From Rattus norvegicus (lineage: Eukaryota; Chordata; Mammalia; Rodentia; Muridae), in contig NC_086026.1 in the NCBI RefSeq assembly GCF_036323735.1, positions 74,731,039-74,795,038 of the forward strand: a DNA stretch of 64,000 bases, read 5' to 3'. The notes beneath the pieces are model-generated. The model did not search any database and was not told the DNA's origin. It saw only the letters and a program-made list of their open reading frames with translations. Of the stretch, positions 20,757 to 32,563 are shown piece by piece (within the stretch, counting starts at the first letter, position 1; each line of letters begins with the position of its first letter). A program made the position numbers and the translations under genes.

Positions 20757-22460
20757 TAAATGAAACAATATCAGGTTCTCAGTGTGATCAAATATCCTGT
20801 AATAGTTGGTCAATTAGCAGGACTAGACGCAGTAGAAGTTGTGGTTCCTTTTACTAATGCTGGAATTGCCTCGTTATGGACAGAAAATGAACACTGGCAA
20901 AGAGCTTACAGTAATTTTTTTTTGTGGGGAGATATTAACAACAAATATTTATAAATAGTTTTTAAAAAGAACGAATTAGACTCTCCCTTGCATAGTAAAT
21001 AGACACCAATTTCTGGACCCCCTACATTCTATGTTGATGCAAATGAATCAAAAAAGTCAGGTTATGTCAGGAAAAATAAGTAAAGTGCCTTAGAGCTGTA
21101 TGACATTCTTATAATATTAGATTTTCCTGAATCTCTTAATATATAGTTACTGAGTCTCACTATGCAAAAACAGTGGTTTTTACATATTGAAACCACTGAA
21201 TTTATCCCAGATGGTTCGGAATTAACTTTGCTATTTATTCAGCTACAAGTAATCAGAAATAGAAATCATCCACTGTAGATAACATGTGTCAGAACTACCA
21301 GACCCTCCAGCACAAGACGATGATGAAATTTACCAGCTATTGATAAGAGACGTGCTAGGGACTCAGAAGCTCATAAGAAATGCCATGTTAACAGCAAATA
21401 TTTGAAGATAGATTTTTTTTCTATCACTCAGCAACAAGCCAAGCAAATTATAAGGAAATGTCCTACTTGTTCTTCATATAACCAACTCCTTTACTTTCAG
21501 GAAGTAACCCAAAAAGGTACCCAAAGAAATGAAATTTGGCAAATGAATGTGTTTCATTTTGCAGATTTTAGAGATTAAAGTATGTGCACCATATCACAGA
21601 TATTCCGCATTTCAATGGGCAACTGCTTTTAGGTTCTGAAGGGGCTGATTCGGTAATTAATATTATTAGAAGTTACGGCAATTATGGAGATACCTGTACA
21701 ATTAAGGCTGACAATGCTCCAGCATATGTCTCTAGTACAATGAAACAGTTTCTTGCATATCACAACATAAATCATACTACAGGTGTTATGGTTTGTATGT
21801 GCTCCGCCCAGGGAGTGGCACTATTAGAAGGTGTGGTCTTGTTGGAGTAGGTGAGTCACTGTAGGTGTGGGCTTTAAGACAATCGTCCTTGCTGCCTAGA
21901 AGCCAGAATTCTGCTAGCAGCCTTCAGATGAAGATGTAGAACTCTCAGCTTCTCCTGCACCATGCCTGCCTGGATGCTGCCATGTTCCTGCCTTGATAGT
22001 AATGGACTGAATCCCTGAACCTGAAAGCCAGCCAATTAGATGTTGTCCTTATAATGTTGCCTTGGTCATGGTGTCTGTTCACAGAAGTAATACAATAGCT
22101 ACACGACACACTCCTACAGGACAAGCAATTATAGAAAGATCTAATCATAATTTAAAAGGTGTGCTTAATAAACAGAAAGGGGTAATAAAGAGACACCCCC
22201 TAAGATAGATTACACAGTATTTTATTAACTTTAATTTTCTTAATACTAATGAGAAAAGAACAACAGCTGCAGAGAAGACATTAGATAGTAGGAAAAAACC
22301 TGCTGAATTAAATCAGGCCGTATATTTTAAAGATGTTTTGACCTCAGAATGGACACCAGGTTATGTGTTATTTTGGGGAAGAGGACTTGTCTGTTTCCAC
22401 AGCTGAAGACAAACTGTGGACATCATCGGAATTGATTAGACTTAGATTTCTCCTGCACAG
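20757..22460 (+). pseudogene. Proviral RNase H/integrase remnant
   Basis: Integrase features visible on + include a zinc-binding KCPTCSSYNQ (21440-21490), a core with ADNAPAYVSS (about 21710), the glutamate-bearing QAIIERSNHNLKGVL after an insertion (about 22120), and a C-terminal WTPGYVLFWGRG (about 22350). Frames are broken. A non-proviral insertion of about 300 bp splits the core between the second acidic residue and the glutamate. Confidence 0.8.
21784..22092 (+). mobile_element. hAT-like rodent repeat (URR1-type?) inserted in integrase
   Basis: The insert begins around GTGTTATGGTTTGTATGTGC and ends near GGTGTCTGTTCACAGAAGTA. It includes GGAGTGGCACTATTAGAAGG and CCTGCACCATGCCTGCCTGG. I associate this abundant rodent sequence with URR1, a non-autonomous hAT-Charlie element, from memory. 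Candidate 8-bp flanks ATACTACA and ATACAATA match at six positions. Confidence 0.55.
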
Positions 22461-22628
22461 TGAGAGGCGATTGCTCATCAGAGAGTTTGGTCATCCAGTA
22501 AAGACTAACGAATGGCTTTCATTTGATCAAGCGTAAAAACATAAAAAAGGAAAAATAATCTTTTTGAATGATAACTTACCAAAGGCACACTGGCCTTATA
22601 GGCATGAGATGAAAACTTGAGTTTTCTT

Positions 22629-22824
22629 TTCTTTTTTTTTTTTTTTAAGATTTATTTATTTATTATATATAAGTACACTGTAGCTGTCTTCAGATACACC
22701 AGAAGAGGGCATTGGATCTCTTTACAGATGGTTGTGAGCCACCATGTGGTTGCTGGGAATTGAACTCATGACCTCTGGAAGAGCAGTCGGGTGCTCTTAA
22801 CCGCTGAGCCATCTCTCCAGCCCC
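22629..22824 (-). repeat. B2 SINE with 16-bp target-site duplication
   Basis: Reverse-complement B2. AAACTTGAGTTTTCTT is exact at 22613-22628 and 22825-22840. Confidence 0.95.
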
Positions 22825-22984
22825 AAACTTGAGTTTTCTTAAACCACACATCTTAATTCCATGTTAGAATATGAGACTGTAGATTGGCCACACCATCTTG
22901 GGCATCAGCTTTTGCATTTTCTTCTTAAATAAAAAGGATATTTGTAGGTTTTTATTTTTCAAAACACAACCTTTAATAAGGGTT

Positions 22985-23780
22985 CTTAAATGCTTTACCT
23001 CCCTACTAGCCCACATCCACCAGAGGTAGTGGGGGAAAAGGTTAATGGGGCAGAGGATGATGTGGGGCTGTTTAAAAATAGTTGTTTGGAGGGAATCCAA
23101 TCTGTGTTGTCAGGATATCAGCAGGTCAGCTCACACGAATCAGCAGCGACAGCTCGATCCACTCACAAACACCATTCACAAATCAGCAACAGCAGTTTGA
23201 TCCAGAAGAAACCAGGAGGCTCTGCCAATTGGCCCAAGCCTGCAGAAGAGGCAGGAAGCAGCCTGAACACCACCAGAAGTTCTTTGTGGTCTTTCTTTTT
23301 ATATAGTCATGGCAAATGAATACCAGCAAAGAGTGACAAGGTGAACCAATACCACACAGCACCATCCACTGTCTGCTGGGTTCTACTTATACCCTTTCCA
23401 AACATCATGTGTTCTCTCAAGCATCTGCTCTAGCAAATCACCACATGCCCCTTTTCCTGGCTGCTTCCAGAAATACACCACATGTCTGTTCTCAGCAAAA
23501 CATCCTCCCATGGGCTGGAGAGATGGCTCAGAACTTAAGAGCACTGATCTTTCAGAGGTATTGGGTTCAATTCCCAGCAACCATATGGTGGCTCACAACC
23601 ATCTGTAATGGGATCTGATGCCCTCTTTTGATGTGTCTGAAGACAGCTGCAATGTACTTGCATATATAAAATAAATAAATCTTAAAAAAAAGAAAAGAAA
23701 ATCCTCCTATGCGTTTGCTTTAGCAAACACATCTTCTTATAAGACAGTTTCCAGAAAAACATTACATGATACAACTGAGT
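22985..23780. mobile_element. LTR-like segment split by a B2
   Basis: Sequence with GATATCAGCAGGTCAGCTCA, CCAGAAGAAACCAGGAGGCT and GACAAGGTGAACCAATACCA resembles rodent ERV LTR/UTR material. It follows the provirus and could be its remnant 3' end. I could not define LTR ends, a TATA box or a primer-binding site. An internal imperfect repeat (AATCAGCAGCGACAG / AATCAGCAACAGCAG) is present. A B2 sits at 23512-23697. Confidence 0.35.
23512..23697 (+). repeat. B2 SINE
   Basis: Forward B2 from GGGCTGGAGAGATGGCTCAG to an A-rich tail; flanks ATCCTCC.ATG suggest a target-site duplication. Confidence 0.92.
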
Positions 23781-24420
23781 GCTGGTGGGTAGAGGAGAGA
23801 AGGCCTTCTCAGAAGATCTTCAATGAAATAGCTCTTAGATGATCTTAGCTTATTCATATATACCTTTATTGGGACTGTCTTGTAAGCATACATTTTATTT
23901 GAGGTGAACCAAGGACTTTGGAGAATGGGAAGTTTTCAAGGTAAATTAGAGTTTAAAATTCTGTGAATGCCAGGCTTTCCAGGGAGCCCAGGTACTTCCT
24001 GGGCAGTTCTTATGGGAGCAGGGGCAAGGGAGGAAGTTTGTAGGTCTGCCAAGGATCCCCAGACAAGGTCAGAGAAGGACAAGCTCTGCTGGTGGACGGA
24101 GTCCTCCATTTTGCACCGAGCTCAGAGGTATCTGGTTATGGTAGACTGCAATCTTAATTATCAGGGCTTCCCCATGTCAATGAAGGCCGTTTTCATTCCT
24201 ACCATCACATCTATGCACTTACTTTGCTCAGCCTACGAGTACCATAAAAGGTAAAAGTAGGGCTTAGTAGTATTGCTAAGTAACAGGGTTCTTAGCTAGC
24301 ACGTTTGAGGGCCTGAGTTCACTGACCCAAACTGAAAAATAAAAATTAAAGTGATGCTGCAGCAGCAAATGGGCATTCCGTGGTTCAAAGAAAGAAATAC
24401 CTTAATTCAATTAAAGTTTC
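23781..24420. other. Intergenic DNA, nothing recognised
   Basis: No splice-consistent exon, RNA gene or clear repeat is seen. A 95-codon frame (23967-24254) has no homology I can name. Confidence 0.45.
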
Positions 24421-24424
24421 ACAC

Positions 24425-25005
24425 CTTAGACAAAGAGGGCTTGGGAGGCAGCTCAGCAGACAATAGATAGAGAATGATGAAGACACCTGGTACCCTCCCC
24501 TGGCCCCCACACAAACACATACACTCAGACATTTAAAAAGAAATAGCAAGGACCAGCAAGGTTTATTGAATAGAAAATGTACTTGCCATGCAAACACCAC
24601 AACCTGGGCTCAATCTCGGGAACCCATGTAGAAGGAAAGGACTGACTCCCCAAGGATGACCTCTGACCTCAACACACACGCCATGGCATGTGCTGGCCCA
24701 AACTCAAATACACATAAACAGAAGATTCAGTTGGAAAATACAAAAGATATAGATTCTTCAAAGGAGAGGATACGAGAATGTAGAGAAACCAGTTTGCTGA
24801 TGTTGCTGGTGAAAATAAAAAGGTTCAGCTACTCTAGAGAACAATTTGAATCCTTCAGAGGGTAGAAGTGCTTGATACCAAGTCTGATGACCCAGGTTTG
24901 TTTCTGGGGACCCACATGGTGGAAGGAGAGAACTTATTCTCTCAAGCTGTCTTCCCTCTTCTACACCATGGCATGTACCCCACTATACACACAAAATTTC
25001 AAAAA
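24425..25005 (+). repeat. Cluster of B3/B4-type SINE remnants
   Basis: Three B3-like segments: near 24425-24545, 24548-24722 (CAACCTGGGCTCAATCTCGG; GACCTCTGACCTCAACACAC) and 24866-25005 (GGGACCCACATGGTGGAAGG). All are diverged. Confidence 0.6.
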
Positions 25006-25009
25006 TAGG

Positions 25010-25125
25010 AATAAGCCAGGCAGAAAGGCAATCAGATGTCCGATTTCAAGTCCAGCCTGGTCTACAGAGTTAATTTTGGGACAGTCAGAGCTAACCAGAG
25101 AAAACTTGTCCCAAACAAAATCTAA
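25010..25125 (+). repeat. Diverged B1 SINE
   Basis: AGTCCAGCCTGGTCTACAGA and GGGACAGTCAGAGCTAACCA mark the B1 right half. Confidence 0.7.
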
Positions 25126-25180
25126 GCAACTGCACTCCTGGAATTATCCTAGACTTAAAAAAGGTGTGTGTGTGGGGGGG

Positions 25181-25358
25181 GTGCTGGAGAGATGGCTCAG
25201 TGGTTAAGAGCACTGACTGCTCTTCCAGAGGTCCTGAGTTCAAATCCCAGCAACCACATGGTGGCTCACAACCATCTGTAATGAGGTCTGATGCCTTCTT
25301 CTGGTGTGTCTGAAGACAGCTACGGTGTACTCATATATAATAAATAAATACAAAAAAA
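25181..25358 (+). repeat. B2 SINE
   Basis: Forward B2 (GCTGGAGAGATGGCTCAGTG ... CTCATATATAATAAATAAAT) with flanks AAAAAGGTGT on both sides. Confidence 0.94.
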
Positions 25359-25863
25359 AGGTGTTCACAGACAGAAAAAAGTTTGCAGAAGCCTTATTCG
25401 TAAACATTTAAAATAAAAAAAAAATCCAACAGGAAAATGATTAAACACAAGTATAAGTTTATATTATGGGATCCTGCCAGGAAGAATACTAACAAAACCT
25501 GGATAGATAAGCAAGTCTCCAGTTTGCATAACACACCACACCCTCTGCCTCCTAGAGTGTGCATTCATAGATTAGTGGACACTCGCACGAGTTCACAGCT
25601 CTTCTGGTATGCGGATTAGTGGTGGCTGAGATTTCCGAAGGTGGATTAAGGGATAAAAATGGTGCGGTTCTAAAAGTGAAAATGCACTGCAGGGAAAGTG
25701 GGACAAAGGACACACAGGCTCCTTTGTTTCTCATAGCTGTATGAATCTTTAATCAACGCTAAAGAAGTTTAACTTTTTAAACTAATAAAATGGAAGGATT
25801 TCCCTTTACAATTCTGACTTATAACCATTAGTTTTTCATTTTTTCTTAAAACATGACACCCCG

Positions 25864-25996
25864 GAGCTGGGCAATGGTGGCTCATGCCCTGAATCTCAGT
25901 GCTAGGGAGGCAGAGGCAGACGGATCTCTTTTGAGTTCGAGGCCAGCCCAGTCTAGGGAACCAGTTCCAGAAACAGCCAGAAAAATCAAAACAAAC
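25864..25996 (+). repeat. B1 SINE
   Basis: GAGCTGGGCAATGGTGGCTC, GGAGGCAGAGGCAGACGGAT and GTTCGAGGCCAGCCCAGTCT. Confidence 0.9.
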
Positions 25997-26189
25997 AAAA
26001 GATACGACATCTGGACACTGTAACATCCATCTTCTCTTAGTGTTTGTGTTCTACGCCCTGCATTCTTTTAGACCCCTGGCAGACATACTACAAATTACTA
26101 GCATATGCTTCTATCCTATGTCTTTCAGGTCTTAGCTGGAGCTTCAGGCTGTGCCTCTATATAACATTCAAAAACATCAGGATTTTTGA

Positions 26190-26690
26190 ATAAGACTGAA
26201 CCTAAAAGGCCAAACCTACTCCATCTTGGGACCAGCCTCCATCTTAAAGAAAAGAAAAAAAGCCTGAGAACTTGACCTGAAGCAGAACTCAAGCTGCATC
26301 CATATACCAGGAAGGACCAAGGACGGCTTGTCCTTGGCCAGAGTTACTCCCTAGCTACTTCCTAGCAACAGTTAACCAAAGATTAGACTGACTGTTTTAG
26401 ATTTACTTTCAGACCGTTTGTGATCAAATACGGGCTTGCTTCAGAGCACCCACCTGTTGGCTTATAGTCATTCTATGAGATGCTTGCCAGACTGGACACC
26501 CCTCCCTCACCTCCCTCACTTGCTCCTATTTTCCTATAAGAGTTCGGGGCTGCTCCGCCTTCCCTTCCTGTCCTGATGTTCAGGGTTGGGTTGGGGGAGA
26601 ACCCAAGCCCAAACTTGTAATAAAGAGACCTTAATGCTACAACATGGGAGACTGCTCCTTAGTGGATTTTCAGGGGTTCTAGTACGCCTA
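26190..26690 (+). mobile_element. Probable solo LTR immediately upstream of Pdcd7
   Basis: A roughly 0.5-kb segment with LTR-like order: a CCATCTT-containing start, pyrimidine-rich CCCTCCCTCACCTCCCTCAC, a TATA-like CCTATAAGAG (26534-26543), GC-rich R-like sequence, then AATAAAGAGACC near 26621. Ends and family are not defined. It lies about 110 bp before the Pdcd7 start region. Confidence 0.5.
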
Positions 26691-26694
26691 GCTT

Positions 26695-27640
26695 CTGGAA
26701 GTGAAGCAGCGGTCGCGCATTATACACGTCATTTCCGCCTAAAACCCGGATAAAGAAGTACACAGATTACTGTCACTGCTAGCCGCAGCACTACAGACAG
26801 ACATGGCCCTGCCACCTTTCTTCGCCCAGAGCCGTCAGGGACCGCCGCCACCGCAGCCACCGCCTTCCGCTCCATTCAGCTGTCCGCCCCCGCCGCTGCC
26901 CTCTCCGGTTTTCCCGCCACCTCTTCCCCAGCGACCCGGCCCCTTCCCGGGAGCATCCGCCCCATTCCTCCAGCCTCCCATAGCTCTGCAGCCCCGCGCC
27001 TCAGCCGAAGCCTCTCGCGGCGGCGGCGGCAGCGGCGGTGGCGGGGCCTTCTTCCCGGTGCCACCCCCACCACTGCCGCCGCCGCCGCAGTGCCGGCCCT
27101 TCCCGGGACCCGACGTCGTGGAGCGTCCACGGCCACCGCCTCCAGGCCCGGGGCCGCCCTGGAGCCCGCGCTGGGCTGAGGCGCCACCGCCGCCCGACGT
27201 GCTCGGAGACGCGGCCCTGCAGCGCCTGCGCGATCGGCAGTGGCTGGAGGCGGTGTTCGGGAACCCCCGGCGGCCGGTCGGTCCCAGGACCCCGCGCACA
27301 CCCGCCGGGCCTAGCCTGGGCGAAGTGCGCGCGCGGTTGCGTGCCGCTTTGCGCCTGGTGCGGCGGCTACGCAGCCTGGGACAGTCCCTACGCGAGGCGG
27401 AGGCCGACGGGGCGGCCTGGGTCTCCCTGCACGCTCAGGCGGCGCCACTGCGAGCGGAGCTAGCCGAGCGGCTGCAGCCACTAGCCCAGGCCGCCTATAT
27501 GGGCGAGGCGCGACGGAGGCTGGAGAGGGTCCGGCGCCGCCGGCTGCGGCTTCGCGAGAGGGCCCGGGAACGTGAGACTGAGCGGGAGGCGGAGGCCGCG
27601 CAGGCTACGGAACGGGAGCAGGAGATTGACCGCTGGAGGA
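26695..27640 (+). promoter_or_regulatory. Pdcd7: Pdcd7 promoter and CpG island
   Basis: CpG density rises abruptly near 26700 and stays high through exon 1. The 100 bp before the ATG contain ACGTCATTTCC (a CRE/ATF-like half-site joined to an ETS-type TTTCCG) and CCCGGATA (second ETS-type core). No TATA box at a standard distance is obvious, fitting a housekeeping promoter. The transcription start is probably within 26730-26790. Confidence 0.7.
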
Positions 27641-27675
27641 TGAAGTGCGTGCAGGAAGTGGAGGAAAAGAAGCGG
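26803..27675 (+). CDS. Pdcd7: Pdcd7 coding exon 1 (proline-rich and first coiled coil)
   Basis: ATG at 26803 in GACAGACATGG. This is the first ATG of the CpG-island exon and matches the known protein start (MALPPFFAQSRQGPPPPQPP). It has 873 bp, 291 codons; donor GTGAGA follows AAGCGG. Residues 1 to about 150 are proline/glycine-rich with (PPPLPPPP)-type runs. Residues about 170-291 are arginine/glutamate-rich helices (VRARLRAALRLVRRLRSLGQ; RARERETEREAEAAQATERE). Several overlapping antisense frames are by-products of the GC-rich sequence. Confidence 0.97.
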
Positions 27676-28630
27676 GTGAGAACCACTATGCACTCAGTGG
27701 TTGGAGCAGTGGTGACTGGAACCCGAATCTGCGTGCTAGTTATCTTGGATGCTTATCGGTGAAAACTCATTGCTGTTTCTGTGTTGACAATGTGTGGTGC
27801 ATAAAACTCTAGAACTTGGACTATAAAGTCCCTTAAACACATGACAAGTTCACACTGGTGCGTTTCTGGGAGGATACGCCTCCTGTGTCCTGCTTCAAAG
27901 TTGGACTCACTGATGTGCAGTACTAACCCGTCTTCCATATATCCTTTATACTGTCCTAAACCATGCAAATTTAGAGGACTTGGACCACACCTAGAGACCT
28001 TTACAACCTAATTGGCTGATGAGGTTGATAAGAGTTCTCTCCGGGATTCATTTGTTTCTTTTTGATACTACGAATCCCAGTGTATCCGGTGGTGTGGGTC
28101 TGTATAGTTAGGTGTTTCCAGGTACTTGACCTCTTATTCAAATGATTGAGATAAGGGCTCACACAAAATTGCAAAAATACCTAGAAAACTATTCAAAAAC
28201 AATGCAATACCAAGTGCAGAGTAGAAAGAAAAACACTTGTTAACAGATTGGCAGCCACAAGGCCCATACGATACTCCGGTTATTTTTGGAGAGTGTGCAT
28301 AACCCAGGCCCACTGGCTTCTCGGATTGCTATGCTATTCTGTCCATGTCTGCCTCACCCCACTTCAGCATTCATATCTATAGTAGACACTACACTAGTGT
28401 CCCACATAATCCTGAGGAATTCATTACCCTAATTTTACAGATTGAGACTTAAAGCAGTTAACTTGACAGCAGTCACACAAGTTTGTACCAATATTACTTC
28501 AGATTAATCCCAAGTTGTCTGATTTCAAAGCTTGTCTGTCTCACGTTCTTCAGTAGAACCAGGGAGAAATTAGGATTTGCCAAGTGTTGGTGGAAGGCAT
28601 CCTCATTTCCTTTGAATGCTGTTATTCAGA
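27676..28630. other. Pdcd7 intron 1, proximal part: nothing recognised
   Basis: Unique-looking intronic DNA; no extra exon, RNA gene or clear repeat is seen. Confidence 0.45.
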
Positions 28631-28639
28631 TTTATTCAT

Positions 28640-28842
28640 TTTGGTTTTTGTGATTGTTCTGCCTGTATGTTTGTATGTGTACCACATATGTGCCTACTGC
28701 CTGTGGGGTCAGAAGAGGACATTGGATCCCCAGGAACTAGGCTTACAGATGGTGGTGAACCACTGTATGGGAGCTGGGAATTCAACCCTGGTCCTTTGTA
28801 AGAGTTACAAGTGCTCAACTGCAGAGCCATCTCTCCAGCCCC
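28640..28842 (-). repeat. B3-type SINE
   Basis: Reverse-complement B3: GGGGTCAGAAGAGGACATTG, GAGCTGGGAATTCAACCCTG, GAGCCATCTCTCCAGCCCC. A (GT)10 tract follows at 28852-28873. Confidence 0.85.
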
Positions 28843-29224
28843 ACTGTGGCTTTGTGTGTGTGTGTGTGTGTGTTAGTTTTTGAAAATATAATTACATAAT
28901 TCCCCCCAATCCCTCCAGCCTCTCCAATGCATCTCCCTTGTTCTTTCTCAAATTCATGGCCTCTTTACTTATTATTACATATATACCTGAAATACTTATA
29001 TGTGTATGATTTCAGCGCTGACCACTGATAATGAATTGAGGTGCTCGTCCCTGGAGAAAACAGTTTCTCTTGCTCTCAGCATTTCCCAGTTGCCTGTAGT
29101 TGTCTAGGGCTGAGGATCTTGGAGCTTCCCTCTCCGTGCTAGTGTGTTATTAATGCTGTTCAGATCTTGTTGAAGCAGTGCCAAGGGTCTTTTTGCCCCT
29201 CCTACTTTGTACAGTCGGCTAACA

Positions 29225-29632
29225 CTCGTCTTACTTAGGGTTTCTGGTGCTCTGATGGAATGCCATAAGCAAAAGCAACTTGAAGTTAAAGGGTTCGTCT
29301 CACTTCCACTTCCACATCCCAGTGTATCATTAAAGCCACTAAGGGCGGGGACCTGGAGGCAGAGCTGATGCAGAGGCCATGGAGAAATGCTGTGTGCTAG
29401 CTTGCTCTCCATGGCTTGCTCAGATGCTTTCTTATATACCTAGGACCACCTGCCTAAGGGTAGCACCACCCACAATTATACTGGGCCCTCCCACATCAGT
29501 CATTAATTAAGAAAATGCACCACAGGCTTGCCCAGTGGCCTATCTGGTGGTGGTGCAGGGGATGGCTTGAGTTCACTCTTCCCAAAGGACTCCAGCTTGT
29601 GTTAAGTTGACATGAAACACAGCACAGTCTCC
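29225..29632. repeat. Rodent medium-reiteration repeat (RMER1-like?)
   Basis: Sequence from TTACTTAGGGTTTCTGGTGC through GCAGAGCTGATGCAGAGGCC, CTCCATGGCTTGCTCAGATG and GCACCACCCACAATTATACT to GTTAAGTTGACATGAAACAC resembles an abundant rodent repeat that I recall as RMER1-like. The name is uncertain. Confidence 0.55.
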
Positions 29633-30472
29633 CTTTCCCCGGTGTGTACCACTGCCCTAGAGGCCAACAGAGCATTGCTGGGGAGGGTATTGATAGTGAG
29701 ATCCAGCACTGTGCTCTCAGGAATGTCAGCACAAGGAGGCAATACTTTAGTCTGAAAAATTTTGAGTCACTTCAGCAAACATTAAGTAAGGGTCCATTAG
29801 GTGTCAGGTCTAGTGTCTGATAACAGGAATAGAGAGAGTAAAATACAGCTCTTATCTTTGACTGCTTAGAGCCTTGTAAGGGATCGTGTCAGTACAGCTT
29901 GGTGTATGTTAATTTTTCATCTGAGGATGGTATAAGGAGCTCAAGGATAGCCATCTAGTTCATTGGAGGAAGGCTTCCCAGATAATCCAATGACATCTGA
30001 ACTGAGCCTTAAAGCAGTAGTTCCAGCCAAGGGTAGTTTTCCTAGCAGAACACTGAAAGGGGCACGGTCATTGGCTGTGATGGTAGAATTGCAGGCACTT
30101 ACATAAAACAGATGGGAGAGAGAACTAGGCAAGCAAGCAAGGATATGGAAGGCAAATCCCAGGAAGATTGACCTCCCATGTGTGAAAGATGGTTGTGTGG
30201 AAGCCATCTTTGGGAGCAGTGAAGGACAAACTTTGAGTCTTACTCTGAGGTATTGTGGAGTCCTAGGCTTTTCCAGTTCCATTCCTTATCCTCCTTGAGA
30301 GCAAGATCTTTGAGGTCTGTTAATCTGCATTTTTAGAGTTCCAGCTTGACAAGGTAAATTAGATTCAGGCATTCCCTGACCATACCTTAGGAAACACTGA
30401 GAAACAAGAGCTCAGTACAGATACTGATGCTGCTGAGAAGAGAGGTTCTCCTTAAAGAAGTTTATATGGAGC

Positions 30473-30600
30473 CGGGTGGGGTGGCTCACATCTGTATCCC
30501 AGTATTCAGGAGGCTGAGGCAGGTGGACTGCTGCAATTTGAAGCCTGCTTGGTCTACAGAGTGAGACCATCTCTCAGAAATAAATAAAACAAAATCAGAA
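30473..30600 (+). repeat. B1 SINE
   Basis: GAGCCGGGTGGGGTGGCTCA, GAGGCTGAGGCAGGTGGACT and GGTCTACAGAGTGAGACCAT. Confidence 0.85.
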
Positions 30601-30604
30601 AAAG

Positions 30605-32560
30605 GAGAAGACATCTGTATGATCAGCTGGGAGAGATAGATCACACCTGTGGGAGGCTGAAGTAAGATACCTTTCTTTTAGTCCAATAAAAGGTTCTTTC
30701 TCTTACATTAATAGAATATACAGGAAGAACAGTTACAAAAACTATCAGGTAAAATTACATTCACAGTGTCTAGTTCATATGTATTTAGCAACCTTGGAGA
30801 AAGTACTCTCCTATCTATCCTGTCTTGCTGAGTTCAAAGTTCTGTACTTAAATCACTTTCTATCATGACTTGCATTTACTAACCTATAAATACCTTTTCA
30901 GACCTTAAAACATTTATTGAATCCTTAACAACTTGAGCTTAGGTATGAGACTATAACTATCTAGTCTTCAATCCCATCAGAGACCTGAGAAGGAATAAAA
31001 ATTACCTGAGTAAATAGGAAATTAAAATCTGGAAGCAAGCAGCTTCCAAAACTATAGAAATGTCAGCTACAGCTGGCTGCCTGGACAAACACCCAGGGTT
31101 CTGCAGCGACATGGAAGCATCCATCTTTGGCCTTCTGGCCCAGCATTGGACAGACTTTTCTGTGAAGCAAGAATTATGAAGGACTTGCCTACCTTGTCCT
31201 TGCAAAGTCTGGCAGTTGGCTTTTCCATGTCCCGCTTGCCCACAGCAGCATGCTGTCTGCAGTTGAGGCAAGGGGCAGGTTCCTGCCCAGTGGCAGCTTA
31301 TAACAACTGAAGCAAACTCCATAAGGAGGTTCTCTGATGCTCATCATCTTCTTTGAAGTAGTGCTGCCAGGAAGAATCATGTTTCAGTGTCAGGAAAACC
31401 CTTTTATTAATGAAGCATCTTAAGTGCCATATTCTGTAGATCTCTGAGGTTTTATAAAGACTGTCTGTCTGTCTAATATATCTGAATAGGGAATGTTGCT
31501 TTTTTCTAGCTAGATACTGTCTGTTCAACTTTGAGGAAAAATCTACAGGAGGAGAAAGAAAGCTTACTTCTGTAGTAAACCAAACTAGTACCTGACATGA
31601 CTGTAAGTTTGGTTGACTACTAATTACCCTAAACAGTTTTCAGTAACAGCTGACAAAGGACTAGCACTTTACACTGCATTTCCAAATGACTTGCATAGCT
31701 GTAGTACCTTTAACGAGTTGAAATATATTTACAGTATTTGTAGCAAAATAACCTTAAATTTGTATCAATATACAAAATCCATACCAAATGTAAAATATTT
31801 TGTCTTGTTAATGCTCTTTAGTCTAAAGGTAGATTCAGTCATCTATCCATTTACCCTTTCATTCCTATATACCCCCTTTTTTCTTTTTATCCCTTCTCCC
31901 TACCTCTTCTGCAAATCTAGATAGGAGAGAAAGGATAGAGGAAGGAAAAAGAAAGAGAAAGAGATCCCTGAATCTAACTTCCTTTACTCTGTTTCCTCCC
32001 TGCTAAGCACTAACAGCTTGTGACAACTTCAATTACAGCAAACATCCATCAGACCAGGAACAGCCAAAGCCCACCCAGCCCATTGGCTCCATTGGGGAAT
32101 GGAGCATTCTCTTAAAATTTCTTCCCGATGTCTGGGGGGCAGTGCTTCTTTAGGGGGGACCCTAAGAAAATTGGGATATTGGCCAAGTCCTAAGAAAGCT
32201 GGCAGTAACGTTAGTTGTCCAGTCTCTGTGTGATGGGCAAGTGCAGGGCTTAACTGAAGTCCTGGCTGGATGATTTTAGCTGTTTTGAAATTGTTTTCGA
32301 GGTAGATATTTGAGGAAACAGCTATTGAAGCAGTCTGTGAGGTTGGATCACCTGGGCTACTTGTCTTCTTTGGTGTCTGGTCCATTTGCTCTGTAAACAT
32401 ATAAACTTTTAAAAGTAATAGACATTTCCACATTAACACATGTAAGGAATATGAAGTATGCACAACTCAGCTAAGATTGTTTCAGGAGAACGGCATCTGT
32501 CAAAACTTATAAGTCTGTTTGGACTATATAGCCAAACTGTAATATAAATTCTCATCTGTG
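30605..32560. other. Pdcd7 intron 1, central AT-rich part
   Basis: No repeat family, exon or RNA gene recognised. Short frames on both strands lack support. Confidence 0.4.
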
Positions 32561-32563
32561 TGG

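Larger units (their letters stand above)
12497..22612 (+). mobile_element. Degenerate class II (IAP/betaretrovirus-like) endogenous provirus, heavily interrupted
   Basis: Gag, nucleocapsid, protease, reverse transcriptase and integrase remnants lie in proviral order on +. Gag capsid-like sequence is at 12497 to about 13190 or 13325, nucleocapsid and protease near 17985-18600, RT near 19080-19300, and RNase H/integrase at 20757-22460. Every block carries stops and frameshifts. No matching LTR pair or env was recognised. A minus-strand piggyBac/L1 nest splits gag from nucleocapsid, and further SINEs, an L1 end, an LTR-like segment and a hAT-like element interrupt pol. It cannot encode protein. 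The class II call rests on similarity of gag and pol blocks to IAP-type elements. Confidence 0.8.

Noticed and set aside
26835..27463. Long antisense and alternate frames over Pdcd7 exon 1 (up to 154 codons)
   Set aside because: They are proline/glycine/arginine-rich shadows of a GC-rich coding exon, with no independent start context or splice support.
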